Position numbers and translations under genes: made by a program. Of a stretch of 64,000 nucleotides of DNA, positions 53,867 to 62,390 are shown in pieces (the stretch's first letter is position 1; every line of letters starts with the position of its first letter). The stretch is taken from the NCBI RefSeq assembly GCF_051954455.1, contig NZ_JBQCHS010000013.1, positions 1 through 64,000 on the forward strand, written 5' to 3'. The notes under the pieces are model-generated. The model saw nothing but the letters and a program-made list of their open reading frames with translations. It did not search any database and was not told the origin of the DNA. This DNA is from Pseudolysinimonas sp051954455. Lineage in GTDB: Bacteria; Actinomycetota; Actinomycetes; Actinomycetales; Microbacteriaceae.

Positions 53867-55183
53867 ATGACGGACGCCGATCTCGGGCGCCTGGACGGCC
53901 TCACCGGGTTCGCCGCGCGCACCCTCGACCTCCTCGGCGAGGTCGGGGTGGGGCTGCTCATCCTGCTCGAGACGGTGTTCCCGCCGATCCCGAGCGAGGT
54001 GATCCTGCCGCTCGCCGGCTTCCTGTCGACGGCGGGGTCGATGCACCTCGCGCTCGTCGTGCTCGCGGCGACCGCCGGGTCGCTCGCCGGGGCCCTCGCG
54101 CTGTACGCAGCGGGCTCAGCGCTCGGGCGCGAGCGGTCGATCCGGCTGCTCGCCCGGATCCCGCTCCTGGACCGCGAGGACCTGGAGGGCGCGAGCCGCT
54201 GGTTCGCCCGGCACGGCGGGCGCGCGGTGCTCCTCGGGCGGCTGGTGCCGGGCGTCCGGTCGCTCATCTCGCTCCCGGCGGGCGCCGAGCGCATGCCGGT
54301 CGCGCGGTTCGTGCTCTTCACCGCCCTCGGCAGCGCGCTCTGGAACGGCGCGCTCATCCTCGCGGGAGCCGCCCTCGGCCGCCGCTTCGACCTCGTCGAC
54401 CGCTACTCGGGGTGGCTCGACGCGGCCATGATCGCGGCGGCCGCCGTCGCCGTGGGGGCGCTCGTCGTCCGCCGGGTGCGGCGCGCCCGACGCCGCGCGG
54501 GGGCGAGGGGGCGGAGTGAGACTGGGGGCATGAAAACCCCCGACGACCTCTCCGTGCTCGACGCCCTCCACTCGACCCCGGCCCGCCGCCGCCTCTCGAG
54601 GGAGCCGATCCCGGACGACGTGATCTGGGCCGTCCTCGACGCGGCCGTTCGCGGGCCGTCGGGCGGCAACGCGCAGCGCTGGGCATGGGTCGTCGTGCGG
54701 GACCAGGTCGTCAAGGACCGCATCGCCTCCTGGTACCTCGAGGGCTGGAATGCCGCCTACGGCGGTCGGCGCGACGCCTTCCTGAGCGCCGAGCCCGGTG
54801 AGCTGCCGATGAGCGCCCGCGCGTTCCTCGGCGCCGAACACCTCGCGAACCACCTCGCCGAGGCGCCGGTGTGGGTCATCCCCGCGCTCCTCGGCGCACG
54901 AGGGTCGACGGATCCGCTCACCGGCTCGTCGATCTACGGCGCGGTCCAGCAGCTCTTCCTCGCGGCGCGGGCGTACGGCGTCGGCACCAACCTGACGACG
55001 CTCTACCGCGGGCACGAGGACGACGTGCGCGAGCTGCTCGGCCTGCCCGACGACGCGTTGACGATGTGCCTGATCCCGATGGGCTATCCGGACGGCGGCC
55101 GCTGGTCGGAGCCCCGTCGCAAGCCGCTCGAGGACGTCGTGCACTGGGACGGGTACGGCACGCGCCGCGAGCGCCTAGCATGA
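53867..55183 (+). CDS. DedA-family membrane protein, in frame with a nitroreductase
   Basis: The frame codes for a DedA/SNARE-associated protein (residues 1-213): TVFPPIPSEVILPLAGF, then GRLVPGVRSLISLPAGAERMP and five or six membrane segments, ending in a basic tail (RRVRRARRRAG). DedA proteins are phospholipid flippases tied to membrane homeostasis. No stop follows: the frame runs through a G-rich linker into a full nitroreductase (222-438), giving a 438-residue fusion. DedA normally ends about here, and the nitroreductase has its own start signals at 54530, so a stop may have been lost by an indel in the G-rich tract (54500-54514). TAGACC lies 6 nt before ATG 53867. Confidence 0.75.
   Translation: MTDADLGRLDGLTGFAARTLDLLGEVGVGLLILLETVFPPIPSEVILPLAGFLSTAGSMHLALVVLAATAGSLAGALALYAAGSALGRERSIRLLARIPLLDREDLEGASRWFARHGGRAVLLGRLVPGVRSLISLPAGAERMPVARFVLFTALGSALWNGALILAGAALGRRFDLVDRYSGWLDAAMIAAAAVAVGALVVRRVRRARRRAGARGRSETGGMKTPDDLSVLDALHSTPARRRLSREPIPDDVIWAVLDAAVRGPSGGNAQRWAWVVVRDQVVKDRIASWYLEGWNAAYGGRRDAFLSAEPGELPMSARAFLGAEHLANHLAEAPVWVIPALLGARGSTDPLTGSSIYGAVQQLFLAARAYGVGTNLTTLYRGHEDDVRELLGLPDDALTMCLIPMGYPDGGRWSEPRRKPLEDVVHWDGYGTRRERLA
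54530..55183 (+). CDS. Nitroreductase-family protein (own start within the fused frame)
   Basis: A 217-residue flavin-dependent nitroreductase. TPARRRLSREPIPDDVIWAVLDAA, then GPSGGNAQRWAWVVVRD, is the FMN-binding start typical of the family; IYGAVQQLFLAARAYGVGTNLTTLYR and LIPMGYPDGGRWSEPRRKPLEDVV complete it. ATG 54530 has GAGACT 6 nt upstream (54518-54523), like other leaderless starts in the window, so it may be made separately even though the frame is continuous with DedA upstream. Confidence 0.8.
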   Translation: MKTPDDLSVLDALHSTPARRRLSREPIPDDVIWAVLDAAVRGPSGGNAQRWAWVVVRDQVVKDRIASWYLEGWNAAYGGRRDAFLSAEPGELPMSARAFLGAEHLANHLAEAPVWVIPALLGARGSTDPLTGSSIYGAVQQLFLAARAYGVGTNLTTLYRGHEDDVRELLGLPDDALTMCLIPMGYPDGGRWSEPRRKPLEDVVHWDGYGTRRERLA

Positions 55184-55212
55184 TCGAAGCTCAGTAACGG
55201 ATCGGGGGCGGC

Positions 55213-56583
55213 ATGGCGCGGAACGACGGCGACGGCCTCGCGCAGCTCACCGAGATCATGCGGTCCACGCCGGCGGGCGCACCGCTCCGATCCCCCGCCC
55301 CGCGCACCCCGGTCGACCGGCGCCGTCGGCGTCGCCGCCGCATCGTCGGCCTCTCTGTCACGGGCGGGATCCTCCTGCTCGTGGCGGCGCTCGTCGCCTC
55401 CTACGTCGGCTGGGCGCTCAACGCGCCGATCGGCGCGGCCTCCGCCTCCCTGGCCCAGCCCACGGTGGCCACGCCGCCGGCCGCCCAGCCGGTGCTGGCG
55501 CCGGAGGGCTCGTCGGCGATCAGCGTCGCGGGCGCCGACGACTACCTGGGCCCGGGGGCGAGCGGCGTCTGGCAGAAGAGCGGCGACGACGCCGTGCCGA
55601 TGGCGAGCATCAGCAAGATCGTGACGGCGCTCGTCATCCTGAAGGCGAAACCGCTCTCGGGGGCGACGACGCCCGGACCGCTGATCACCTTCAGCGCCGC
55701 CGACCACGCGCTCTACGACCAGTACTACGTGCAGAACGCGACGATCGCGCCCATGCCGACCGGCAGCAGCATGACCGAGCACCAGGCGCTCGAGACGATG
55801 CTCGTCGTCTCGGCCTCCAACTACGCCGCCGCGCTGTCGACCTGGGCCTACGGCTCGCCGGGCGCGTTCCTCGCGGCGACCCGCACGTGGCTCGCCGCGA
55901 ACGGCCTCACGCACACGGCGATGGTCGAGCCGACGGGTCTCGACGACCGGAACAGGTCGACGCCGGCGGACCTCATCGCGCTCGGCAAGCTGGCCATGGC
56001 GAACGCCGCCGTCGCCGAGATCGTCGGTCTGCACTCCCTCGACATCCCCGGCAGCCCGGTCGACGGGATGAGCGCAACGAACGACATGCTCGGCCGGAAC
56101 GGCGTCGACGGGATCAAGACCGGCACACTCGACACGGGATCCGACCTGCTGTTCTCGGCCACGGTCCCGGTGCCCGCCCTCGACCGCCCGGCGCTCCGCG
56201 TCTTCGGCGTCGTGCTGGGCGGGAGTTCGCGGGAGTCGGTGGACGGCGACGTCGAGACGATGCTCCACAACGTCGTGAACGGATTCCACAGCACGATGCT
56301 GGGAAGGGAGGGCGATGTCGTCGGCACCTACACGACGCGGTGGGGCGCGAGCGCGCACATGGTGCTCGCCCGGGACGCGACGGTGACCACCTGGTCGAAC
56401 GCTCCCATCACGGTGACGATGTCGACCGGCATGATCACGACCGGCAAGGCCGGGCAACGGGTCGGCGCCGTGACGTGGACCTCGGGGACGACGACGGTCA
56501 CGGTGCCGGTGGTGCTTGAGTCGACCATCCGGCCGCCGAGCGACTGGTGGCGGATCACGCATCCCGACAAGCTCGGGAGGTGA
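55213..56583 (+). CDS. D-alanyl-D-alanine carboxypeptidase-like protein with altered SxN motif
   Basis: A 456-residue penicillin-binding-protein-like hydrolase. A basic cytoplasmic stretch (RRRRRRRRIVG) and one membrane segment (about 43-68) put the catalytic domain outside. The SxxK box is SISK (132-135) and KTG is at 302-304 (GIKTGTLDTG). The SxN box, however, reads SASNY (200-204) instead of SANNY, so the Asn is replaced by Ser. It would trim peptidoglycan stem peptides if active. A C-terminal beta-domain follows the catalytic part. The stop overlaps GTG 56580 of the MATE gene (GTGA), implying coupling. Confidence 0.88.
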   Translation: MARNDGDGLAQLTEIMRSTPAGAPLRSPAPRTPVDRRRRRRRRIVGLSVTGGILLLVAALVASYVGWALNAPIGAASASLAQPTVATPPAAQPVLAPEGSSAISVAGADDYLGPGASGVWQKSGDDAVPMASISKIVTALVILKAKPLSGATTPGPLITFSAADHALYDQYYVQNATIAPMPTGSSMTEHQALETMLVVSASNYAAALSTWAYGSPGAFLAATRTWLAANGLTHTAMVEPTGLDDRNRSTPADLIALGKLAMANAAVAEIVGLHSLDIPGSPVDGMSATNDMLGRNGVDGIKTGTLDTGSDLLFSATVPVPALDRPALRVFGVVLGGSSRESVDGDVETMLHNVVNGFHSTMLGREGDVVGTYTTRWGASAHMVLARDATVTTWSNAPITVTMSTGMITTGKAGQRVGAVTWTSGTTTVTVPVVLESTIRPPSDWWRITHPDKLGR

Positions 56584-57920
56584 CCCCGGCCCGGCGCCCG
56601 CTCCGCCCGACCCCGCTCGACCGCGAGATCGCGGCGCTCGCGGTGCCCGCGCTCGGGGCGCTCGTCGCGGAGCCGCTGTTCCTCGCCACCGACAGCGCTC
56701 TCGTCGGGCATCTCGGAGCCACGCAGCTCGCGGGGCTCGGCGTCGCGGGGACGATCCTGCAGACGGCGATCGGGCTCCTGATCTTCCTCGCCTACGCGAC
56801 GACCCCGGCGGTCGCTCGCCGCCTGGGCGCCGGCGACGAGCGGGGCGCGATCCGCGCGGGCATCGACGGGATGTGGCTCGCCCTCGGGGTCGGCGTCGTG
56901 CTGGCGGCGGTCGGCTGGGTCACGGCCCCGGCGCTGGCCGGGGCGTTCGGCGCCGGCGCCCGGACCACCGCGGCCGCCGTCGTCTACCTCCGGATCGCCG
57001 TGCTCGGACTGCCCGCGATGCTCATCGTGACGGCCGCCGTCGGGCTGTTCCGCGGCCTGCAGGACACCCGGACGCCCCTCGTCATCGCGGTGATCGGGTT
57101 CGCGACGAACGCCGGGCTCAACGCGCTCCTCATCTACCCGGTCGGCTGGGGCATCGCGGGATCGGCGGCCGGCACCGTCGTCGCCCAGACCGGGATGGCG
57201 ACGACCTGCGTCGTCATCGCGGTACGGACGGCCCGTCGCACCGGGGCGGGGCTCCGGCCCGGCGTCGCCGGGGTGTCGTCGTCGGCGCTCACGGGCGGCT
57301 GGCTGCTCGTCCGCACCGCGTCGCTGCGGGTGGCGCTCGTGGCGACCGTCGTCGTCGCGACCCGCGAGGGCACCACGACGCTCGCGGCGCAGCAGGTGGT
57401 CTTCACCCTGTTCAGCACCCTCGCGCTCGCGCTCGACGCCTTCGCCATCGCCGGCCAGGCGCTCACCGGCCATGGACTCGGCGCCGCCGACGTGCCGCGG
57501 GTGCGGGCGGTCGTGCGCCGGCTGCTCGGCTGGGGCGTCCTCACCGGGCTGGTGCTCGGCGCACTGCTCGCGGCGACGTCGCCGGTGATCGGCGGACTCT
57601 TCACCTCGGATCCGGCGGTGCGCGCCGCGATCGCGCCCGGTGCGCTCGTGCTCGCGGCCTCGCAGCCGCTCGGGGCGGTGGTGTTCGTGCTCGACGGCAT
57701 CCTCATCGGCGCGGGCGACGCGCGGTACCTGGCCTGGACCGGCGTCGTGAACCTGGCCGTGTTCGTGCCGCTGCTGGCCCTCGCCTCGCTCGCGCCGCCG
57801 GGTGCGGCGGCGGTGGTCGCGATCCAGCTCGCCTTCTGCGTGGGCTACCTCGCCGCGCGCTGCGTGACCCTGTCGCTGCGGGCGCGGGGCACGCGGTGGA
57901 TCGTCACCGGCGCGCGGTAG
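56580..57920 (+). CDS. MATE-family efflux protein
   Basis: A 446-residue multidrug/toxin exporter of the MATE (DinF-like) group with twelve membrane segments in two similar halves: LAVPALGALVAEPLFLATDSALVGHLG starts the first, and AAQQVVFTLFSTLALALDAFAIAGQAL the second. GTG 56580 overlaps the upstream stop by 4 bp; GTG 56547 would extend into the carboxypeptidase gene. Driven by a sodium or proton gradient; substrate unknown. Convergent with the citE-like gene. Confidence 0.9.
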   Translation: MTPARRPLRPTPLDREIAALAVPALGALVAEPLFLATDSALVGHLGATQLAGLGVAGTILQTAIGLLIFLAYATTPAVARRLGAGDERGAIRAGIDGMWLALGVGVVLAAVGWVTAPALAGAFGAGARTTAAAVVYLRIAVLGLPAMLIVTAAVGLFRGLQDTRTPLVIAVIGFATNAGLNALLIYPVGWGIAGSAAGTVVAQTGMATTCVVIAVRTARRTGAGLRPGVAGVSSSALTGGWLLVRTASLRVALVATVVVATREGTTTLAAQQVVFTLFSTLALALDAFAIAGQALTGHGLGAADVPRVRAVVRRLLGWGVLTGLVLGALLAATSPVIGGLFTSDPAVRAAIAPGALVLAASQPLGAVVFVLDGILIGAGDARYLAWTGVVNLAVFVPLLALASLAPPGAAAVVAIQLAFCVGYLAARCVTLSLRARGTRWIVTGAR

Positions 57921-57962
57921 CCGGGGTCGATCAGGAAAGGGTCTCGGTACACGCCAGCGGCG

Positions 57963-58778
57963 CTATTCGACCCGCGGAGCGGCGCGGCGGAGGACGGACT
58001 CTGCGTGGCGGATGACGGGGCCGTCGACCATGCGGCCGTCGAGGCGGAAGACGCCGCCGTGTTCGCGCGCGGCGTCGACGATCCGGCGCGCGTCGGCGAC
58101 CTCGACGTCGCTCGGCGCATAGGCGCGGCGGATGACGTCGACGTGGGAGGGGTGGATGCAGGCGGTCGCCGCGAAGCCGACCGCGGCCGCGTCCTCCGCC
58201 TCGGCCGCGAGCCCGTCGAGGTCGGCGATGTCGAGGTGCACCGTGTCGATCGCCGCAGCCCCCGCGGCCCCCGCCGCGAGCAGCACGGTCGAGCGCGCGT
58301 GCCGGGCCACGTCGCGGTAGGCGCCCGCGCGGTCGCGGCTCGCGGAGCCGCCGAGCGAGGCGACGAGGTCCTCCGCGCCCCACATGAGCGCGACGACACC
58401 CGGCCGCTCGGCAAGCGCCCGCGCGTCGAGCACCCCGGCCGCGGTCTCGCAGAGCGCGATCACGTCGAGGTCGGCGAGCGCCGCGTCGTCGAGGCGCGCG
58501 TCGGCCTTCGGGATCATGACGGTCCGGTAGGCGGCCGCCCGGACGGCGGCCAGATCCTCCGCCTGATCGGCCGAGCCGGTCTCGTTCACGCGCACGATCA
58601 CCCGCGCCGGGTCGAGCGGATTCGCGGCGAGCGCCGCGCGGGCGGCCGGGCGCGCATCGGGGGCGACGGCATCCTCGAGGTCGAGGATCACGGCATCCGC
58701 CCGATCGAGCGCCTTGCGGTACCGGTCCGGCCGATCCGCGGGGCAGAACAGCAGGGCCGGGCCGAACGCGAACGTCAC
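57963..58778 (-). CDS. citE: HpcH/HpaI aldolase family, CitE-like acyl-CoA lyase
   Basis: A 271-residue lyase of the CitE/citramalyl-CoA group. Motifs: LFCPADRPDRYRKAL, AVILDLEDAVAPDARPAAR (metal-binding Asp/Glu), VRVNETGSADQAEDL, IALCETAAGV (Glu) and GAEDLVASLGG. The C-terminal CIHPSHVDVI, with REHGGVFRLDGRMVDGPV, closes the site. The M. tuberculosis homologue in the same operon position (Rv2498c) acts on beta-hydroxyacyl-CoA such as citramalyl-CoA. GTG 58778 overlaps the maoC-like stop (GTGA), so it is the last gene of the operon. Confidence 0.9.
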   Translation of the reverse strand: MTFAFGPALLFCPADRPDRYRKALDRADAVILDLEDAVAPDARPAARAALAANPLDPARVIVRVNETGSADQAEDLAAVRAAAYRTVMIPKADARLDDAALADLDVIALCETAAGVLDARALAERPGVVALMWGAEDLVASLGGSASRDRAGAYRDVARHARSTVLLAAGAAGAAAIDTVHLDIADLDGLAAEAEDAAAVGFAATACIHPSHVDVIRRAYAPSDVEVADARRIVDAAREHGGVFRLDGRMVDGPVIRHAESVLRRAAPRVE

Positions 58779-59290
58779 GGTCGCGGCTCCGGTGCGGTCC
58801 GCACGAGGGTCGTGCGGACGGCGCGGCCGACGACGATCCCGTCCTGATTCCGCCCGACGTGCTCGAGCGTCACGATGCCCTGCCCGGGCCGCGAGTTCGA
58901 GAGCCGCTTGTCGAGCACCGTCGTCTCGGAGTAGAGGGTGTCGCCGTGCCGGAGCGGCGCCGGGAAGGTGACCTCGGTGAATCCGAGGTTCGCGACGATC
59001 GTGCCCAGAGTCAGCTGCGCGACGGAGGCCCCGACCATCGTCGACAGCGTCCACATCGAGTTGACGAGCCGCTCGCCGAACTCCTGCTGCGCCGCCCAGG
59101 CGGCGTCGAGATGCAGGCCCTGGCTGTTCATGGTCAGGGTCGTGAAGAGGGTGTTGTCGGCCTCCGTCGCGGTGCGGCCCGGGCGGTGCAGGTAGCGGGT
59201 GCCGACCTCGAACTCCTCGAACCAGAGGCCGCGCTGCTCGACGACGCGCCCCGGCACGGCGGTCGGCTCGTCGCGGGGCGCGTCGCTCAT
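58775..59290 (-). CDS. MaoC-like (R)-specific enoyl-CoA hydratase
   Basis: A 171-residue hot-dog fold protein of the MaoC dehydratase type. EEFEVGTRYLHRPGRTATEADNTLFTTLTMNSQGLHLDAAWA contains the Asp/His-bearing hydratase motif (here TEADN and GLHLDAA), and LGTIVANLGFTEVTFPAPLRHGDTL follows. It should hydrate an unsaturated acyl-CoA made by the dehydrogenase encoded upstream. Overlaps on both sides: ATGA with the acyl-CoA dehydrogenase, GTGA with citE. Confidence 0.9.
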   Translation of the reverse strand: MSDAPRDEPTAVPGRVVEQRGLWFEEFEVGTRYLHRPGRTATEADNTLFTTLTMNSQGLHLDAAWAAQQEFGERLVNSMWTLSTMVGASVAQLTLGTIVANLGFTEVTFPAPLRHGDTLYSETTVLDKRLSNSRPGQGIVTLEHVGRNQDGIVVGRAVRTTLVRTAPEPRP

Positions 59291-60462
59291 CGGCCGTCCG
59301 CCGTCGCGAGCCCGAGCTCCCGGGTCAGCACCATGAGCTGCACCTCGGAGGTCCCCTCGCCGATCTCGAGGATCTTGGAGTCGCGGTAGTGCCGCGCGAC
59401 GGGGCTCTCGTTGAGGAAGCCGTAGCCGCCGAGCACCTGCGTCGCGTCGCGCGCGTTGTCCATCGCGGCCTCCGACCCGATCAGCTTCGCCATCGACGCC
59501 TCCGCCTTGAAGGGCTCCCCCGCGACCAGCTTGCGCGCGGCGTCCATCCACGCCAAGTGCGCCTGGTGGGCCCGCACCTGCATGCGGGCGATCTTGAACG
59601 CGACGTACTGGTTGGAGCCGATCGGGCGCCCGAACACGTTGCGGCTCCGCGCGTAGCGGAGCGCCTCCTCGAGGCAGCCGAGAGCGGCTCCCGCGCAGAG
59701 CGCCGCGAACGCGACCCGGCCCTCGTCGAGCGTCTGGAGGAAGTTCGCGAACCCGCGGCCGCGCTCGCCGAGCAGGTTCGACTCCGGCACCCGGACGTCG
59801 GTGAGGGTCAGCGGGTGCGTGTCGGAGGTGTGCCAGCCGACCTTGTCGTAGGCCGGCTCCGCGCGGAATCCGGGGGTGTCGGTCGGCACGAGGATCGACG
59901 ACAGCTCCTTCTTGACGGAGCCGTCGCCGCGCCGGTGCTCGCCGGTCACCGCGGTGACGGTCACGACGGAGGTGATCGGGGTCCCGGAGTTGGTGATGAA
60001 CTGCTTCGTGCCGTCGATGACCCACTCGGCGCCGTCGAGGCGCGCGGTCGTCTTCGTGGCGCCCGCGTCGGATCCGGCCTCCGCCTCCGTCAGGCCGAAG
60101 CCGGCGAGCGCCCGGCCGGCCAGCAGGTCGGGGAGGAAGCGCTGCTTCTGGGGGTCGGTCCCGTGCCGGAAGATTGGCATGATCCCGAGCCCGACGCCCG
60201 CCTCGAGCGTCACGGCGATCGACTGGTCGACCCGCGCCAGCGCCTCGACGGCGAGGCACAGGTCGACGTAGTCGCGGCCCTGCCCGCCGTCCGCGACGGG
60301 GAACGGCAGGCCGAAGAGCCCCATGTCGCCCATCTGGCCGATGATGTCGAGCGGCAGCCGGCGCTCGGTGTCGTACTCGTAGGCGCGCGGCGCGACGACC
60401 TCGTCGGCGAACGCGCGCACGTCGGCGCGGAGGCGCTCCTGCTCGGGGGTCAACTCGGTCAT
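59287..60462 (-). CDS. Acyl-CoA dehydrogenase (FadE19-like)
   Basis: A 391-residue flavoprotein of the short/branched-chain acyl-CoA dehydrogenase group, oxidising for example isovaleryl-CoA. GFGLTEAEAGSDAGATKTTA is the family signature and QVLGGYGFLNESPVARHYRDSKILEIGEGTSEVQ the C-terminal one, with the catalytic Glu in that region. GRGFANFLQTLDEGRVAFAA lies between. A strong AGGAGG site is 4-5 nt before ATG 60462, which also overlaps the stop of the carboxylase gene. Same operon position as M. tuberculosis fadE19. Confidence 0.93.
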   Translation of the reverse strand: MTELTPEQERLRADVRAFADEVVAPRAYEYDTERRLPLDIIGQMGDMGLFGLPFPVADGGQGRDYVDLCLAVEALARVDQSIAVTLEAGVGLGIMPIFRHGTDPQKQRFLPDLLAGRALAGFGLTEAEAGSDAGATKTTARLDGAEWVIDGTKQFITNSGTPITSVVTVTAVTGEHRRGDGSVKKELSSILVPTDTPGFRAEPAYDKVGWHTSDTHPLTLTDVRVPESNLLGERGRGFANFLQTLDEGRVAFAALCAGAALGCLEEALRYARSRNVFGRPIGSNQYVAFKIARMQVRAHQAHLAWMDAARKLVAGEPFKAEASMAKLIGSEAAMDNARDATQVLGGYGFLNESPVARHYRDSKILEIGEGTSEVQLMVLTRELGLATADGR

Positions 60463-62390
60463 GCGTCCTCCTGGGGATCGGGATCGGGGTCGATGGTCGC
60501 GACGACCTGGTCGCGCCGGACGAGATGGCCGGGCTGGAGCGCGATGCGCACGGTGCCGGCGAGCGGGGCGGTGAGCGGGTGCTCCATCTTCATGGCCTCG
60601 ACCGTCGCGAGGAGGTCGCCCGCCGCCACGACGTCGCCGTCGCGGACCGCGACCTGCACGACGGTGCCGGGCATGGCGGCGCGGACCTCGGGGCTCACCG
60701 GCCCGGCGGCCCGCTCGGCCGCGGCGAGCCGGCGCGCCAGGCGGGTGGCCCGGTCCGGCGCGTCGATCGCGAGGGTGCGACTCGCGCGATGCAGCCAGAC
60801 GGTCGAGCCGTCGGGGTCGGGCACCATCCGGACCGTCTCCGTGACGCCGTCGTGCGTGAACGCGTAGGCGTGACCGCCGAGCGCCCGCAGCGCGCCCGTC
60901 GACGGCGCCTGATCGCGCCCCGCGCGCCACCCGTCGAGCCCCCACGGCCCCACCGCGCGCGGCCCGAAATGCAGGAGATCCGCGACGGCGGCGAGGTCCG
61001 CATCCGACGGAACCGCGGGATCCCGGGGCGGCAGCCGGTCGATGAGGCCGACGTCGAGGCGACCTTCCTGCATGTCGGACAGGGCGAGGAGGGAGCGCAG
61101 GAAGTCGACGTTGGTGTCGACGCCGAGGATGACCGCCTCCGCGAGCATGGCGTCGAGCCGGTCGAGCGCCTCGGCGCGGTCGGCGCCGGTCGCGATCGCC
61201 TTGGCGAGCATCGGGTCGTAGTCGCCCGAGACCACGAGACCCGGAGTCAGTCCGCTGTCCCAGCGCCGCCCCGACCCGGTCGGCTCGTCGAGATCGAGCA
61301 CCGCCCCGGTCGCGGGGAGGAAGCCGCGTGCCGGCGCCTCCGCGTAGATCCGGGCCTCGATCGCATGGCCGGTGAGCGTCACGTCCTCCTGCCGCAGCGG
61401 GAGCGGCTCACCCGCCGCGATCCGCAGCTGCAGCTCCACGAGGTCGAGGCCCGTCACCTGCTCGGTGACGGGGTGCTCCACCTGCAGGCGGGTGTTCATC
61501 TCGATGAAGAAGAAGGTGTCCGGGTCGCGGTCGGAGACGAGGAACTCGACCGTGCCGGCGCCCTCGTACCCGACGCTCCGCGCGACCTCGCAGGCCGCCG
61601 CGCCCATCCGCTCGCGCTGCGCCGGGGTGAGGAGCTCGGACGGCGCCTCCTCGATGACCTTCTGGTGGCGGCGCTGCAGCGAGCACTCGCGCTCGCCGAG
61701 GTGGATGACGCCGCCGTGGCGGTCGGCCATCACCTGCAGCTCGATGTGCCGCGGCGTCTCGACGAAGCGCTCGAGCAGCAGGTCGTCGTCGCCGAATGCC
61801 GAGGCCGCGACGCGGCGGGCGGAGGCGAGCGCCCCGGCGAGCTCGGACTCCTCGGCCACGACCTGCATGCCCGTGCCGCCGCCGCCCGCCGCGGGCTTGA
61901 CGAGGAGCGGGTAGCCGACGGTCGCGGCGGCCGCGACGAGCTCGTCGTCGGTCAGCCGCTGCCCCTCGCTGCCGGGCACGACCGGCACCCCGCGCGCCGC
62001 GACGGTCTGTTTGGCGACGATCTTGTCGGCCATGACCGTCATCGCCTCCGACCCGGGGCCGATGAAGACGATGCCGGCGTCGGCGCACGCGCGCGCGAGC
62101 TCCGGGCTCTCGGAGAGGAAGCCGTAGCCGGGGTGGATCGCCTCGGCCCCGGTGCGCCTCGCGGCGTCGAGGAGGGCCGGGATCGACAGGTACGACGCGG
62201 CCGCCGCCGCCGGCCCGCTGCGCACGGCCTCGTCGGCGAGCGTGACGTGGAGCGCGCCGGCGTCGGCATCCGAGTACGCCGCGACCGCACGGATGCCGAG
62301 CCGCCGCAGCGTGCGGATCACGCGGACGGCGATCTCGCCGCGGTTCGCCACGAGGACGGAGGAGAAGAGCGGGGCCATGGGCGCGGTCAC
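60459..62390 (-). CDS. accA1: Acyl-CoA carboxylase biotin-carboxylase/carrier subunit
   Basis: A 643-residue alpha subunit with an ATP-grasp biotin carboxylase domain (VLVANRGEIAVRVIRTLRRLG, HPGYGFLSE, KPAAGGGGTGMQVV, ERECSLQRRHQKVIEEAPS, EMNTRLQVEHPVTE) and a C-terminal biotin carrier domain with the biotinyl Lys in VEAMKMEHPL. It charges biotin with bicarbonate for the beta subunit encoded upstream; by synteny the substrate is 3-methylcrotonyl-CoA from leucine. GTG 62390 makes the same 4-bp overlap as the other junctions; ATG 62378 is an alternative giving 639 residues. Confidence 0.93.
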   Translation of the reverse strand: MTAPMAPLFSSVLVANRGEIAVRVIRTLRRLGIRAVAAYSDADAGALHVTLADEAVRSGPAAAAASYLSIPALLDAARRTGAEAIHPGYGFLSESPELARACADAGIVFIGPGSEAMTVMADKIVAKQTVAARGVPVVPGSEGQRLTDDELVAAAATVGYPLLVKPAAGGGGTGMQVVAEESELAGALASARRVAASAFGDDDLLLERFVETPRHIELQVMADRHGGVIHLGERECSLQRRHQKVIEEAPSELLTPAQRERMGAAACEVARSVGYEGAGTVEFLVSDRDPDTFFFIEMNTRLQVEHPVTEQVTGLDLVELQLRIAAGEPLPLRQEDVTLTGHAIEARIYAEAPARGFLPATGAVLDLDEPTGSGRRWDSGLTPGLVVSGDYDPMLAKAIATGADRAEALDRLDAMLAEAVILGVDTNVDFLRSLLALSDMQEGRLDVGLIDRLPPRDPAVPSDADLAAVADLLHFGPRAVGPWGLDGWRAGRDQAPSTGALRALGGHAYAFTHDGVTETVRMVPDPDGSTVWLHRASRTLAIDAPDRATRLARRLAAAERAAGPVSPEVRAAMPGTVVQVAVRDGDVVAAGDLLATVEAMKMEHPLTAPLAGTVRIALQPGHLVRRDQVVATIDPDPDPQEDA

